A stretch of 64,000 bases of DNA from Harmothoe impar. Lineage: Eukaryota > Annelida > Polychaeta > Phyllodocida > Polynoidae. Of this stretch, positions 1 through 9,730 are shown piece after piece; positions within the stretch are counted from its first letter, which is position 1, and every line of letters starts with the position of its first letter. A program made the position numbers and the translations under genes. The notes under the pieces were generated by a model. It was not told where the DNA came from. It worked only from the letters and a program-made list of their open reading frames with translations, and did no database searches. The stretch is taken from the NCBI GenBank assembly GCA_947462335.1, contig OX381718.1, positions 43,400,281 to 43,464,280 on the forward strand. Direction: 5' to 3'.

Positions 1-382
1 GTTGCTTCTGACAAGTCTACTGTGAATGTCCTATCCAGATTCAAGATGTAATATCAAATAAAGCTCTGTAAAACGTTTTCATTTTAACCCACCCACTTCC
101 TTAGACTAAGGATTCTGATGGTTGATTATGAGGCCAGTGTCTACTCAACGTTACACAAAACGTCTACTCAACATTATGGAAACACCAATCACTGGGAACA
201 GACAATCGGCTATTATCAAGGGCTACCCTATTAAACTGACTTTTACAGGCCATTGAGAATATTTAGAGTGAGGAAGCTGCTAAGGAGTCTTTATTTTGAT
301 TGGTCCGCTACACGGAAATTTATCTCTAAAGAAATGGGACAGGCTACTGCACAAGACATGAAATATAATTATGTTTTAACCC
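1..382. other. Non-coding, no recognised feature
   Basis: I see no splice-bounded coding exon or structured repeat here. It lies 3' of the last visible exon of the minus-strand CABIT-like gene, so it is probably intron or the start of an intron whose next exon is outside the window. Confidence 0.5.
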
Positions 383-623
383 TTAACCCTTTAAGGGCCA
401 CATACTACATTACTGTACCAAGGCCTTTGTTGTCATAATGCATGAATGCAGCCCTGGCGAGAGACTTGCCAGTGCTGCATTCAAGCATCGTGGTGACCAT
501 ACAGGGTTGATACCTACTGAAGGATCGGCATGATACACGAATGCAGCAGTGACAAGTTTCTGGGCCTGCATTGATGCACCATGACAACAAATGTGGCCTT
601 TTAGCAACATGGGTCCTTAAGGA
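383..623 (-). mobile_element. TTAA foldback MITE, B/A subfamily, inverted
   Basis: The left end is TTAACCCTTTAAGGGCC and the right end is the outer palindrome GGTCCTTAAGGACC without the final AGGGTTAA. The left stem-loop carries ATGCATGAATGCAGCC and the right one the variant GCATTGATGCACCATG. It ends 24 bp from a splice donor of the minus-strand gene, so it sits at the very start of an intron. Confidence 0.85.
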
Positions 624-647
624 CCAAAATATGAGTCTCAAACGTAC

Positions 648-821
648 CTGGCCATCCTGAGATGCGTCCGAACTCAGTATAGAGGTGTCGTACGGACCGT
701 GCGAACATGTTCCTGTAGTCGTCCCACTCATCGTCCGTAGCGTCCCTCATCCCCACCGCCACCGCGAAGTGAACCCGCAGGAAGGATGGGATGATGGCGA
801 TGTCCGACTGGTCTATCCAAC
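648..821 (-). CDS. Internal exon 4 of CABIT-like gene (last exon visible)
   Basis: On the minus strand the exon is bounded by an acceptor (pyrimidine-rich, CCCTACAG at 830-822) and a donor CCAG|GTACGT at 647-642. It is 174 nt, phase 1 at both ends, and encodes 58 codons beginning WIDQSDIAIIPSFLRVHFAV and ending near TEFGRISGWP. Joined to the preceding exon the junction codon is GGT, giving VDG-WIDQ. The hydrophobic alternation SFLRVHFAVAV continues the beta-rich pattern of the upstream exons, and the acidic tract DATDDEWDDYR follows. No stop is present, so the gene continues beyond position 1. The CABIT assignment rests mainly on the upstream exon; this part alone would not be diagnostic. Confidence 0.6.
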
Positions 822-1040
822 CTGTAGGGTGGAGACAATTTTGTTTTATAAAATGTTATCATTTCATTTTTTTTAAACTTGTGCAGGCAGCAAGGAGCCC
901 TATAACAGCTTGATCCCCTACAATAAAGATAACCTTGATAATGATGATTGTCTATTTTATGCCATAGTCCAGAGCTGAAAACCCCCAAAGATTCAAAGTT
1001 GTATCAATTTGGTGAGACTAAGTATTCTTGAGTAAAGAAG

Positions 1041-1126
1041 CCCTGGTCAGCATGATGCATGAATGCAGCCCTAGCGAGTCTACTCACCAGGGCTGCATTC
1101 ATGCATCATGCCGACCCTTCAGCATT
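1041..1126. mobile_element. Fragment of TTAA MITE: one stem-loop
   Basis: A single core stem-loop (ATGCATGAATGCAGCC ... GGCTGCATTCATGCAT) followed by the start of the central CCGACCC hairpin. Both terminal repeats are missing. Confidence 0.75.
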
Positions 1127-1138
1127 AATCCAATTTGA

Positions 1139-1209
1139 GATACACACACAGAAAAGTGAGAGTCATAGTTTTAGCGACAATGGCTCTCACTTTTCTGAGG
1201 GTGTATGTG
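1139..1209. repeat. Imperfect hairpin, about 25 bp arms
   Basis: The arms are 1141-1165 and 1180-1208, both built around AGAAAAGTGAGAG and its complement, with a 14 nt loop. It lies between the MITE fragment and the C16 run next to an exon donor. Its family is unknown. Confidence 0.7.
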
Positions 1210-1223
1210 ACCAGCTGGTGACA

Positions 1224-1239
1224 CCCCCCCCCCCCCCCC
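1224..1239. repeat. Poly(C)/(G) tract, 16 bp
   Basis: Sixteen C on the plus strand. In the transcript of the minus-strand gene it is a G-run starting 14 nt after a 5' splice site. Confidence 0.95.
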
Positions 1240-1253
1240 AGATGATAGCTTAC

Positions 1254-1424
1254 CGTCGACAATGCTGTTGCCCTTGACGTAGGTGTCCTCATGTGTGTCT
1301 ATGATGTTGATGGTCTGCCCTAGGATGTTGGCCTGTCCTATCCTCATCCCCTCTCGGGCCGACACCACCTGCACACACAGGGGCAGGTTATACTTCCTGA
1401 CCGCCGACTCCAGAGACCTCACCT
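1254..1424 (-). CDS. Internal exon 3 of CABIT-like gene
   Basis: The acceptor TTATTTTCAG ends at 1425 and the donor G|GTAAGC begins at 1253. The exon is 171 nt, phase 1 at both ends. After the junction codon GAG it reads VRSLESAVRKYNLPLCVQV and continues through a GQANILGQTINIIDTHEDTY stretch to GNSIVD. A helix-like SLESAVRKY followed by LP-x-V-x-V strands, then a DTHEDTYVKG segment, is the layout I associate with CABIT modules of THEMIS and GAREM proteins, which act as adaptors in receptor tyrosine kinase and antigen-receptor signalling. That family link is from memory of the fold pattern, not a computed match. The splice phases agree exactly with both neighbouring exons, which strongly supports a real gene. 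Confidence 0.7.
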
Positions 1425-1838
1425 CTGAAAATAATAAAATATTTCGTTAAGTATCACAGAATAAATGATATTGAATATCTGGAAAGATGATAAAGTAATG
1501 CAGAAATTAGTGACATGACGTGAGCAATACGAGAGAGAATAATTCACTCCTAATTTTGTTGTCATATGTCACCGTTCGGCATATTTTCAGTTAGAGCATC
1601 CGCTAGCAAACGAACATCCGGAGTAGTTCTAGTGAGAAGTAAATGTTGGAAAAAACGCTAGGTCTTAGTAGATTACTTCATAAACTTAAAGCATCTGATA
1701 TCCATGGAATCGTTATTGGAGGTGGGCAATAATGGGAGCTTTGTTTCCGCCAACAAGCGAACTGCACGGTCACTGCTAATAAACATCTGATACACTTAGT
1801 TTAAGAGCCCACAAACCTAATCGTAACAGGCATTCCAT
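1425..1838. other. Intron sequence, nothing recognised
   Basis: Part of the 7.2 kb intron between the exons at 1424 and 8582. No repeat or coding segment was seen. Confidence 0.5.
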
Positions 1839-2058
1839 CTAACCCATTAAGGGCCGCAAAGTGCTTTAATGTGCTATGCCCTTTGGCAGCAGAATGTATG
1901 AATGCAACTGTGGCAAGTATACTAGCCAGGGCTGCATTCATGCATCACGCCGACCCTATGTATACTCCCGAAGGGTCGCCATGATGTATGAATGCAGCCC
2001 TGGCGAGTTACTCGCCAGTGCTGCATTCATGCATCATGAGGACAAAGGGCATGCCTTA
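1839..2058. mobile_element. TTAA MITE, A/A type, right end replaced
   Basis: The left terminus is CTAACCCATTAAGGGCCGCA, with two stem-loops flanking a CCGACCC...GGGTCG hairpin. Instead of its own right terminal repeat it abuts the next copy at TTAA 2059-2062. Confidence 0.85.
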
Positions 2059-2277
2059 TTAACCCTTTCAGGACAGTATGTCCCTAAAATATTACATTTG
2101 TTGTCATGATGTACCAATGCAGCGAGTAACTGAACGCTGCTGTCTTGGTGCATTGGTCTTCAGGGGTGCCTTACCCCAATAGGGTAGGCATGATGCTTGA
2201 ATGTAGCCCTACATTCATACACATCATGACTACCACGGGTATGCTGCATCAAAGCACTATGCGGCCCTTAAAGGTCC
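2059..2277 (+). mobile_element. TTAA MITE, B/A subfamily, head-to-tail with previous copy
   Basis: Begins TTAACCCTTTCAGGACAG; the left stem-loop has the ATGTACCAATGCAGC variant and the right end reads GCGGCCCTTAAAGG. The arrangement suggests insertion into, or recombination at, the terminus of the copy at 1839. Confidence 0.85.
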
Positions 2278-2581
2278 CAGGTAGTCTATGTGGGGGGAGA
2301 GTAATAAAGAATTTGGTTTATGGTGGTCGTTATACCTACTGACCCAGTGCTCAGGTTACCATGGTGGGGCATTGGGACCAGGTTACCCCCAAAGGGATGA
2401 GGGCACGACAGCTATAACAATGTCTCTAGTCCTGAACAATAAATACTATCTTGTAGTTATTATATATAGTATATCCCCGACCCTCAGACTAATGTTTGGA
2501 ATAGTGGAATGCCTGTCGAATACAGCTCTACTTCATCAAATTAAACCTTGAAGTATGCATGTCGTTTGATGATGCCCATTA

Positions 2582-2670
2582 TCGTCATGATGCACCAATG
2601 TAGGCCTTGGGGGTATCTCAAACCTGTAGGGTCGGCATGATGCTTGAATACAGTCCGAGTTTAATGCAGC
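2582..2670. mobile_element. Decayed TTAA MITE core
   Basis: ATGATGCACCAATGTAGGCC and GGGTCGGCATGATGCTTGAA are recognisable; the termini are gone. Confidence 0.6.
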
Positions 2671-3126
2671 TGAGAACTGCTGAGTTAAATGTTTAAATTC
2701 GCTACTCAGTTGGTGGCCATCTTTGATTTAGGGGGCTCAGTGATAATTACCGGTAGTATTGCTTCCCCTTCTAGGCTGATAGAGAATAGGGGGGGGGGGG
2801 GTCAACATGGACTTTGTGTCAGCTTTCGGAATTGTATCCAATCAGTCCCCTATGGACCCAAAACTGACCTTTTAAAACCGCCCCTACTATCATAAATCTG
2901 AACAACTTTACCCCTCATCTGTGCCCTTTCCCACAACTATAATATCCAAATTGTCAAGGTCATACTGAAGACTTCTAGGGACCCGGATAAGGCAGGTTGG
3001 GTTCCCGGATGTGGGCTGGTGCATACCCGTATGTAGGACTAAGCCCCCTACATTCTGTGTCAGGGTTCAAGTGCTCCTTTGGATATAAAGACCTACTGGT
3101 TTTAAACCACAGCAATTTGGGTGAGT

Positions 3127-3385
3127 TAAGCCTTAAAGGATGGCGGCATAATGCATTGATGTATCATGCCCTTGGTCGTTACAATGTATTGATGCAGCCC
3201 TGGCGAGTAACTTACCAGAGCTGCATTCAAGCATCATGCCGACCCAACAGGACTGAGACACTGCTGACGGGGCAGCATGATGCACCAATGCAGTACTAGT
3301 GATTACAGTTGCCAGCTAGGGCTGCATTCATGCATCATGATGACGAATGCTATAATCTAGCGACGTGCCGTCCTTAAAGGGTTAC
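3127..3385 (-). mobile_element. TTAA MITE with duplicated flank
   Basis: Two stem-loops and termini CCTTAAAGGATGGC and CCGTCCTTAAAGGGTTA. The flank CAATTTGGGTGAGTTAAGCC on the left recurs with two substitutions on the right (3391-3412), so the element sits inside a locally duplicated segment. Confidence 0.85.
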
Positions 3386-3482
3386 CTACACCAATTTGGA
3401 TGAGTTAAGCCCCATTCAAAAGCCGGGGATGAATGGGGGAGGGTATTTAGAAGGGACAATGTAATACCAGGAAACCAATAAT

Positions 3483-3567
3483 ACATATATGTGACATGCA
3501 CTGGCAAAAGGGACCTTAGTGCACCCTGCAATAAGGACCTTTTTTGCAGATGGGGTCACATATGTGC
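3483..3567 (+). repeat. Short foldback repeat, copy 1
   Basis: Ends ACATATATGTGAC and GTCACATATGTG; the interior contains CAAAAGGGACCTTAGTGCA and CCTGCAATAAGGACC. A related copy lies inverted at 14487-14551. Confidence 0.7.
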
Positions 3568-4392
3568 ATTAAATCAGCATCTGACCGTGAACCCACAAGA
3601 TTTATCAGGTTCATGAGTCATTAGCTTTGAACAATGGCACACTATTGATGTTTTTATGATATACACTTGAGTACAGCTTCATTTCTGCATAAAGTCCTGT
3701 ATATGTATTAATAGGGTCTTATAATGTTTCATTCAAGTGACCTATATATATATATAGTTTATTTAGGTAATTCCTTACTCATAGCAACACTACTCATTGT
3801 GTCCTCAAGGATAAGCATGGACTATAGAAGCCGAATTGAACTGCACTTAATATGGAATAAACAAAGTATTGCCACCTATCATAACTTCAAAGTAAAGGGA
3901 CAAAACTCTTATGCCCCTTGGGCCAGCTTTGGAGCTTCCAGTATGGAAATACAAACTGTGAGCCGTAAAGCTAACATGAATAGGGCCTGTTCTTACCATG
4001 CCTGCGGCTCACCGAACAGTACTGAGCATTCCTATACTCTGTTTTGTTAATGCATGAATGACAAAAAGCACACCGAAGGAATATCAAGAACAAAGTTGTG
4101 TGTGGACCAGCTAAGCAGGTTTGACTCCATGCTAGCATAATGCCCTAAGCAGCGGTGTCGGAAGCAACTTGACTTTGGCCAGGGGGTAGAGGACAGCCGT
4201 ATATAATAAAGTTATAAGGGGAGGGCAGATCAATCTCTATCATTGAACTCATCCATCACACCCTCGCACTCCGCTCATCCCTTGGCGTGGCTATTACCGG
4301 GTCTTGAATGCCTGTCACCACCGGTGGCTTTAAAAGTTATCGTATCGAGGGCGATTCAGAGAGTAGGAACGATGCACTCAAAGTGCGAGGCA

Positions 4393-4497
4393 GAGATAAA
4401 AATAGAAATACAAACGATGAAGAAAAAAGTCTCTGGTTTTGGCTCCAACAGTCCAAGTGATGTTGTCTGGTGAGCTAGTGATAAGGATTGTTTGAGG
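4393..4497 (+). repeat. Direct repeat, copy 1
   Basis: Shares GAAAAAAGTCTC and GGTTTTGGCTCCA, then GTTGTCTGGTGAG, with 4747-4843 in the same order. Both copies show a similar minus-strand open frame (EPKPETF), so apparent protein similarity between them reflects the duplication. Confidence 0.7.
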
Positions 4498-4639
4498 CCT
4501 GAAGACTGATAACTATGCTCCTCACCTTTTGCAACCTGTATTTTCTTTAGCATTTTCTTAGCCTCCACTGTACTTCAGGAACAGTATACGGGTCTATATG
4601 TTCTTTTCATAACGACTTCATTGAATGTAACCCTGCTGA

Positions 4640-4728
4640 GTTACCCCACAAAGCTACAGTCAAGCATCATGCCGACCCTATAGGGCTGATGCAATACTGC
4701 AGAATCGGCATGATGTATGAATGCAGCC
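4640..4728. mobile_element. TTAA MITE fragment
   Basis: Half stem-loop, CCGACCCTATAGGG hairpin and GGCATGATGTATGAATGCAG; truncated on both sides and followed directly by direct repeat copy 2. Confidence 0.7.
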
Positions 4729-4746
4729 CTACACAGAGATAGTTGG

Positions 4747-4843
4747 AGATAGAAGTAAAAGCACACATGACAGAGAAGAAGAAAAGTCTCAGGTTTTGGC
4801 TCCATTAGCTGTTGTCTGGTGAGGTGGTAGAGAGGGAGTGTTT
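4747..4843 (+). repeat. Direct repeat, copy 2
   Basis: Second copy of the segment at 4393-4497, about 350 bp downstream, with a fragment of a TTAA MITE between the two copies. Confidence 0.7.
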
Positions 4844-4989
4844 GAAGTCCTCCTCCAGCCCTGGAGGAACAACAACAACAGCTAGGAAGCACTGGAGGAG
4901 CCTCTAGTCACACCCTGCAATGGCAGCATAGTGCCTTAACCCTGTTAGGGCAGAATAATGATAAAGCCCTGTAAGGGTAGGACAGTCCC

Positions 4990-5243
4990 TTAACCCTGTA
5001 AGGGCCGCATTTTGCTGTAATCTGCTACGCCTTTTGTCGCTAGGATGCATTCATGCATCCCTGGGTTGTAACTCGCCAGTGCTGCATCCATGCATCATTA
5101 TGACCCTTGGGGAGTGTATCCACCTCATGTGGCTAGCATGATGCATGCATGCAACCTGAGTAGACCAGGTAGGGCTACAAGCATGCATCACGCCAATAAA
5201 GGACATAGTGCATTAAAGCACGTTGCGGCCCATAAAGGGATAT
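4990..5243. mobile_element. TTAA MITE, A/A type, diverged
   Basis: TTAACCCTGTAAGGGCCGCA at the left and GCGGCCCATAAAGGGAT at the right; both stem-loops are present with mismatches. Extra terminal-repeat fragments (CCTTAACCCTGTTAGGGC, CCCTGTAAGGG) lie at 4935-4975. Confidence 0.85.
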
Positions 5244-6690
5244 AATCAAAGGTTCGAAACCATGCTTGTAGGCATTTACGATCTGTATTTCATTAAAGTA
5301 TGCATGGATAGGCTTTTCTTAGTCTTCCCTCCACCTCAGTAGTAAAAGGTACATGCATATGGATCTACGTTCTTTCCATGATGGCTGGAATTCAGCTCTT
5401 CATAAAACCAATACGGATCTATTGTGATGCTGATAAAATACAGAATACCTTGACAGCCCAAGGCTTAAGTCTAAAATATCCGCTTTAAAAGATTTCTCCT
5501 ATGTGGCTTTTGTCAATGCTGATATCGATGTTGGCCGACTAGTGGCCTTGACTAAATTCATAGTGAACTACTACCAACTTCCTAATTTAGATTGGAATGT
5601 ATGGCAGACAGTTTTCATTCCAATGAATTACCATGGGTTCCATTTTGCCAGATGACATTTGTTGGATTAACAAAATCACAGTCATCGAGGAATCAGAGCC
5701 CTTTCACAGACAGTCTCAGGCAAACTTATATAGGGGGTCTGGATGGGGGGTCCCAGTGTAGGGTGGCCGGAGGATTTTTATAAATCGATCTGACAAGTAT
5801 GTATCATATATACAGAGAAAGCCCCAATATCCGCATTTAACAATCTTTTAATGTGATCTTCAAATGTTTTATAGGAAATGGATGATAGATGACTAGAATA
5901 GCCTCACCCCTCTCACTTGTCTGACAGCTTTTGATATTTCAAGAGTGTACATACATACCTCACTCATAGCACAGGGCTGCTGCAGTGTCAAAGGTCTAAA
6001 CTAAAGTACAACTGATCACCTTGTTGGCTGTCTCTTTAACCTATACGACAGGGGTGCCATCTAGTGTTGATTGCATGATATGATCTTTGGATTATGACCC
6101 AAATGACCCTAAATGACCCCCAGCAGATGGCCTGACGCTGGCAGGCGGTAGGTTGTATCATTTCCATTCCAAATGCATCATTTTCAGCTGATTTAGCTCG
6201 ATTTTCAGTAGTCAACCGTGAACTACCAATTGAAGATTTCTAGAAAAATAATTGAGCTAAAAATAACCATTTTAGATGGCTTATCTGATAAGGATCTGAC
6301 TGTGTCAGGCAATCATGGAATCCCTCATGAGATACCTGCATACAGGATGCTTCACACACAAAAAGAATTTCGTTATTACATGGATTATCCATCAACCAGT
6401 GCAAATTGTACCAATGGAGAGGTTCAAGAGATCTCCCAGATATTGAGCACAAAAAAGACTCAACATCTGAGGTTAGTCAATATTGCCCCTGAATTACATT
6501 ATGTAATACACTTTTTTATGCCTATTCCAGCCTGTACATGATGGACCCATTCAAGATCTGTTGATAACAAATTACTAGAAGTTTCTATCTGCCCTGAAAC
6601 AAAAATGGGGACATATCATAAAAGGGTCATTTAACATAGGATCAGATACAGACTGGGCACTCACGCCGACCCTCCGGCCACCCTACCCAG
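5244..6690. other. Intronic or non-coding stretch
   Basis: No MITE or spliced coding exon could be supported. An open frame at 6218-6541 is discussed under rejected items. Confidence 0.4.
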
Positions 6691-6890
6691 TGTCGATTGC
6701 CGATCTTAAAAAATGGCCATGTCGCATGTCAATGTCGCTTAATAATGCCCATGTCCCATGTCGATTTTAAGAATTGCCCATGTCGCCTGTCACTATGTTT
6801 TTTGAGCCTCATGTCGCATGTCACTAGGCCTCATGTCGATTGTCGATTATAAGAAATAGCCATGTCGCCATGTCGAATTTGGTGGTCCAC
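6690..6890 (+). repeat. Diverged CATGTCG-rich tandem repeat
   Basis: CATGTCGCATGTCAATGTCG-like motifs recur about eight times with irregular spacing, separated by TTTTAAGAAT-type segments. A complementary-orientation relative (GACATGGGACATG motifs) lies at 55868-56005. Confidence 0.65.
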
Positions 6891-7156
6891 ACCCATTATA
6901 TAAAAAAACCTGTTTTATCAACTTCTTTTCATGAGTTCACCAATCAATTCCTCTGCACCAAATCCTGTGCACAGCCTGACAGGAAGTAACAATCTTAATA
7001 TAGCAGACCCTCCAGTCGCATTTGGAGCCCTTGTGGTGGAAAAGGGTACTGGTTGAGCGAGTCTGTTTCAGAGATTGATATTCCTCAGCTGGTCTGACAG
7101 ACGTCACCCCACACAAATATCGGGTAAAAGAACATGCTTCCAAGGGTCACACAGTG

Positions 7157-7390
7157 CAGCACTTAGTGTTCGTTATCAAGATGATGCACCAATGCAACCC
7201 CGGTGAGTAACCCACAAGGGCTGCATTTAAGTATCATGCCAAACTTACGGTGTATATTATACTCTCCCGAGGGGCCGACATAGTGTATGAATGCAGCCCT
7301 GGTGAGTTACTCGCCGGTGCTACATTCATGAATGATGAGAACATTATAGACATACCATATTAAAGGACACTGTGGCTCTTAAACCCGCAG
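7157..7390. mobile_element. TTAA MITE without intact termini
   Basis: Left stem-loop in the ATGCACCAATGCAACC form, central hairpin, right stem-loop in the ATGTATGAATGCAGCC form, then ATTAAAGGACACTGTGGCTCTTAAA as a decayed right end. Confidence 0.75.
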
Positions 7391-7446
7391 GTCTCGGTAC
7401 CCCTCCACCGACAGTCAGGGCGCAGTCGGGACAGGTACTCAGCCCT
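7391..7446 (-). repeat. Repeat shared with 46015-46072
   Basis: The reverse complement shares GGTACCTGTCCCGAC-like and GGAGGNGTACCGA blocks with 46015-46072. In both places it adjoins a TTAA MITE, suggesting a second repeat that travels or recombines with it. Confidence 0.6.
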
Positions 7447-8172
7447 ATTTATAGGGGAGCTGGGGCTTTAAAGGGTTGGAGAACATCTCACGATATGAAC
7501 ATCAAAAGGCAGACAACAAAGAGAGCCGTCTGGTACGCTCATTCCTAGACCGTTCCAAAGGAAGGCTCTGGTAACAACCAATATGACCTTGAACTTTTCT
7601 GATGGGTCCGGGCAATCCCTTCTGGTAGCTTGGGACCAGTGAACAGGAACCAGAATATATGCTGGCAAGCTAGCCCCAACTCGTCCTCGGACGCGTCCCA
7701 GCGACATCACTGGTATCTAAGGGGCCATGACCGCGTCACTTCCCCCCGTACATTGGGGGGGATTCCTACGCGGTACCCATCTGCACTTTTAATACTACAG
7801 CACCAAGCATACAGGAACTATTTTAACCAGCAACCTTTGGTGCCAGCGATGACACTCGGGAACAGAGGTCAAGGTGTGGCCAGCTTGATATGATGGTAGT
7901 TATGCTTTCTGGTACCAGTTCTGGTTCCTGTTTTCTGGTTCCAACTTAAAAACCCAGATCCAGCAGAGATTCAAGTTCAAGGTGATAGTGATGTTACATG
8001 CGCCATTTGTGTGCCATATTGGCGCGTGGGACACTGGTACCTGGTGTGTCTGCACCCAAACACACACATACACCTGCACCGACTGGGAACCAGCAGACAC
8101 AAGGCTGATTACACGTATCATGTGTTTCATAATTACTAAGGTGGTCAGACAGTCTGCGGGCAGATTTAATTA
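7447..8172. other. Non-coding stretch with CTGGTTCC motifs
   Basis: Several GGAACCAGAA/CTGGTTCC motifs (7645-7660, 7909-7945, 8083-8095), also seen at 13600-13720 and 44370-44392. I see no gene; this is intron of the minus-strand gene if that model holds. Confidence 0.4.
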
Positions 8173-8197
8173 GTTACCCTGTAAGGGCCGCATGGTA
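8173..8197 (+). mobile_element. Solo TTAA MITE left end
   Basis: TTAGTTACCCTGTAAGGGCC-type terminus with nothing of the interior. Confidence 0.5.
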
Positions 8198-8325
8198 TTT
8201 GGGTACATACATGCACTGGACTTTACTGGGACTGTATGAAATGCTATAACATCTCATGAACAAAATAATAGTTCAATTTTTCCAATTGCTTCCTAAGAAA
8301 CTGTGGTCTATCGTAACCCAGCCTT

Positions 8326-8465
8326 CACTGCAAAAAGTTTTTTTTTTTATGTAGCTATACAGTAGAATCAGCCTACGTACTATAGGTGTACAGTTTAGTG
8401 TAGGTACACAGTGTAATCTACTACAGGTATACCGTTTAGTGTAGGTAAACTGTAAAAAAGAAAAG
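8326..8465. mobile_element. CACTG-ended element fragment
   Basis: Starts CACTGCAAAAAG and contains repeated TGTACAGTTTAGTGTAGGT motifs; the right end GTAAACTGTAAAAAAG is not a clean match. Related to the elements at 24202 and 51737. Confidence 0.5.
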
Positions 8466-8581
8466 GGGTAAATTATCTGTAAAGATGTACTAATATCTAC
8501 CTAATTATATCAGTAAAAATCAGTGAAAAATGCACACAAATACACAATTTTCCTCAGCCTGAGAAGAATAAACTGACTGAC

Positions 8582-8705
8582 CTCTAGTGTTGGCGTTGAC
8601 GACGGTGACGTCCACAGGGTACTCTAGGGGGATGCTGAGACGCCGACCGGTCGGGTCTGTGGCTATAAGACGCTCCTGGATGCCATGCCCCTGCAGCTGA
8701 ACCAC
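8582..8705 (-). CDS. Internal exon 2 of CABIT-like gene
   Basis: The acceptor CTCTCACCAG ends at 8706 and the donor AG|GTCAGT begins at 8581. The exon is 124 nt, phase 0 at its start and phase 1 at its end. It encodes VVQLQGHGIQERLIATDPTG, then RRLSIPLEYPVDVTVVNANTR. The pattern of a polar segment followed by IPLEYPVDV matches the strand that closes a CABIT half-module (I/F-x-L/I-P-hydrophobic). Its 3' phase fits the exon at 1424 exactly, with GAG at the junction. The first half of this CABIT module is not visible, so further 5' exons probably exist unless the product is divergent. Confidence 0.65.
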
Positions 8706-8819
8706 CTGGTGAGAGAAAAGGGAACTGATAGTTAGCATGGGATGTGATTTTTTTTTAACATTTTTTAATTTGGAAACAATTGAAAAGAAAAATATGAGCA
8801 TGTTTGGTATCACATTTAA

Positions 8820-8905
8820 GTTCCTACACTGTTAACAGCTGGTTGCCAATTCTACTGCACACATTGTACGTGTGCAGTAGAATCTACCGTAGGTGTACCG
8901 ATTTA
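8820..8905. repeat. CACTGT fragment with TCTACTGCACAC palindrome
   Basis: TCTACTGCACACATTGTACGTGTGCAGTAGA (8852-8882) is a near-perfect palindrome, and ACACTGTTAACAG lies just left of it. Same motif vocabulary as the 51737-52384 element. Confidence 0.55.
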
Positions 8906-9071
8906 CAAACGATGAGGGGGGTGGGGACACATTTATCAGTGATACTCACAACCAGTGCTAAGATCTGAGCAATCCTATGTGTATTAACTGACTTGGTACC
9001 CAACCCCCGGCATCAAACCATGTATCTACAACAAGAGCTACTGCAAAAGACCAATTTCTTTTAGCACATCC

Positions 9072-9257
9072 TATTTAACTCGCCTGGGCAACATTAGTGC
9101 ATCATGCCGACCCTGAGAGAATGTCTCAAACCCGTAAGGTCGGCAATATGCTTGAATGCAGCACTGGAGAGTTACTAACGAGGGCTGCATCCATGCATCA
9201 TGACGATCATACAAAGGCATGATGCATCAATGCATCATGCGGCCCTTAAAGGGTTAA
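9072..9257. mobile_element. TTAA MITE, left terminus missing
   Basis: Right half complete, ending GCGGCCCTTAAAGGGTTAA. The left part begins inside a stem-loop (ATTAGTGCATCATGCCGACCC). Confidence 0.85.
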
Positions 9258-9369
9258 ACAAGCTCCAGTGTAGACATGGCCACATCTTCATTGTTACCAC
9301 ACACGACATCCTTAAGAAAGCCAATTTGTTTAGAGCTCTTCTCGGGGGGAGGGCAAAATGTAATTTTTA

Positions 9370-9730
9370 TCTTCTTTGAACTCCTTCCGCCGCCCCTTCC
9401 GGTGTGGCGGCGCAGGGTTGACCCTGCGTATTCCCTGCCTCCCTTTATCTCCGCCAGAGGGAGCCAGCGAATTGACAGCAATTACCCACAACGCATTGCC
9501 ACAAAGCGCACCCAGCCCCCTCCCCTGTCTGTTCCGGTTCCGGCGCAGCTATTGTCTAAGCGGAGACACCACCGGAAGACGCTATCTAAGCACACATGCG
9601 CACTAGACTAAGATCGGCGGGCACAGCGACCCCTGGTGACCAACACGCTATTACTTCCGGTTCCGTTCCGCTTGGTCCCGTCTTTTACATCAAGCCAGCA
9701 CCGGAAGTTGATGTTGTCATGGAGACAAAG
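9370..9730. promoter_or_regulatory. Putative CpG-rich housekeeping-type promoter
   Basis: CpG and GC content rise sharply against the AT-rich surroundings. Visible motifs are ETS-like ACCGGAAG (9571), ACTTCCGG (9653) and CACCGGAAGT (9699); TACCCACAACGCATTGCC (9483), which resembles the ZNF143/SBS element; ATGCGCAC (9597), half of an NRF1 site; and CCGCCAGAGGGAGC (9451), which resembles a CTCF core. Such combinations are typical of TATA-less promoters in animals. No downstream coding exon could be tied to it on either strand, so it may drive a non-coding first exon or an alternative start of the minus-strand gene. Confidence 0.45.

Noticed and set aside
6218..6541. Plus-strand 107-codon frame that might be an exon
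   Set aside because: The pyrimidine-rich ..TTTTCAG upstream is followed by in-frame TAG, the start would be GTG, and an equally long frame exists on the opposite strand.
9276..9611. Plus-strand 111-codon frame over the CpG-rich segment
   Set aside because: Proline/arginine-rich composition of GC-rich DNA, no splice or start context; better read as promoter.
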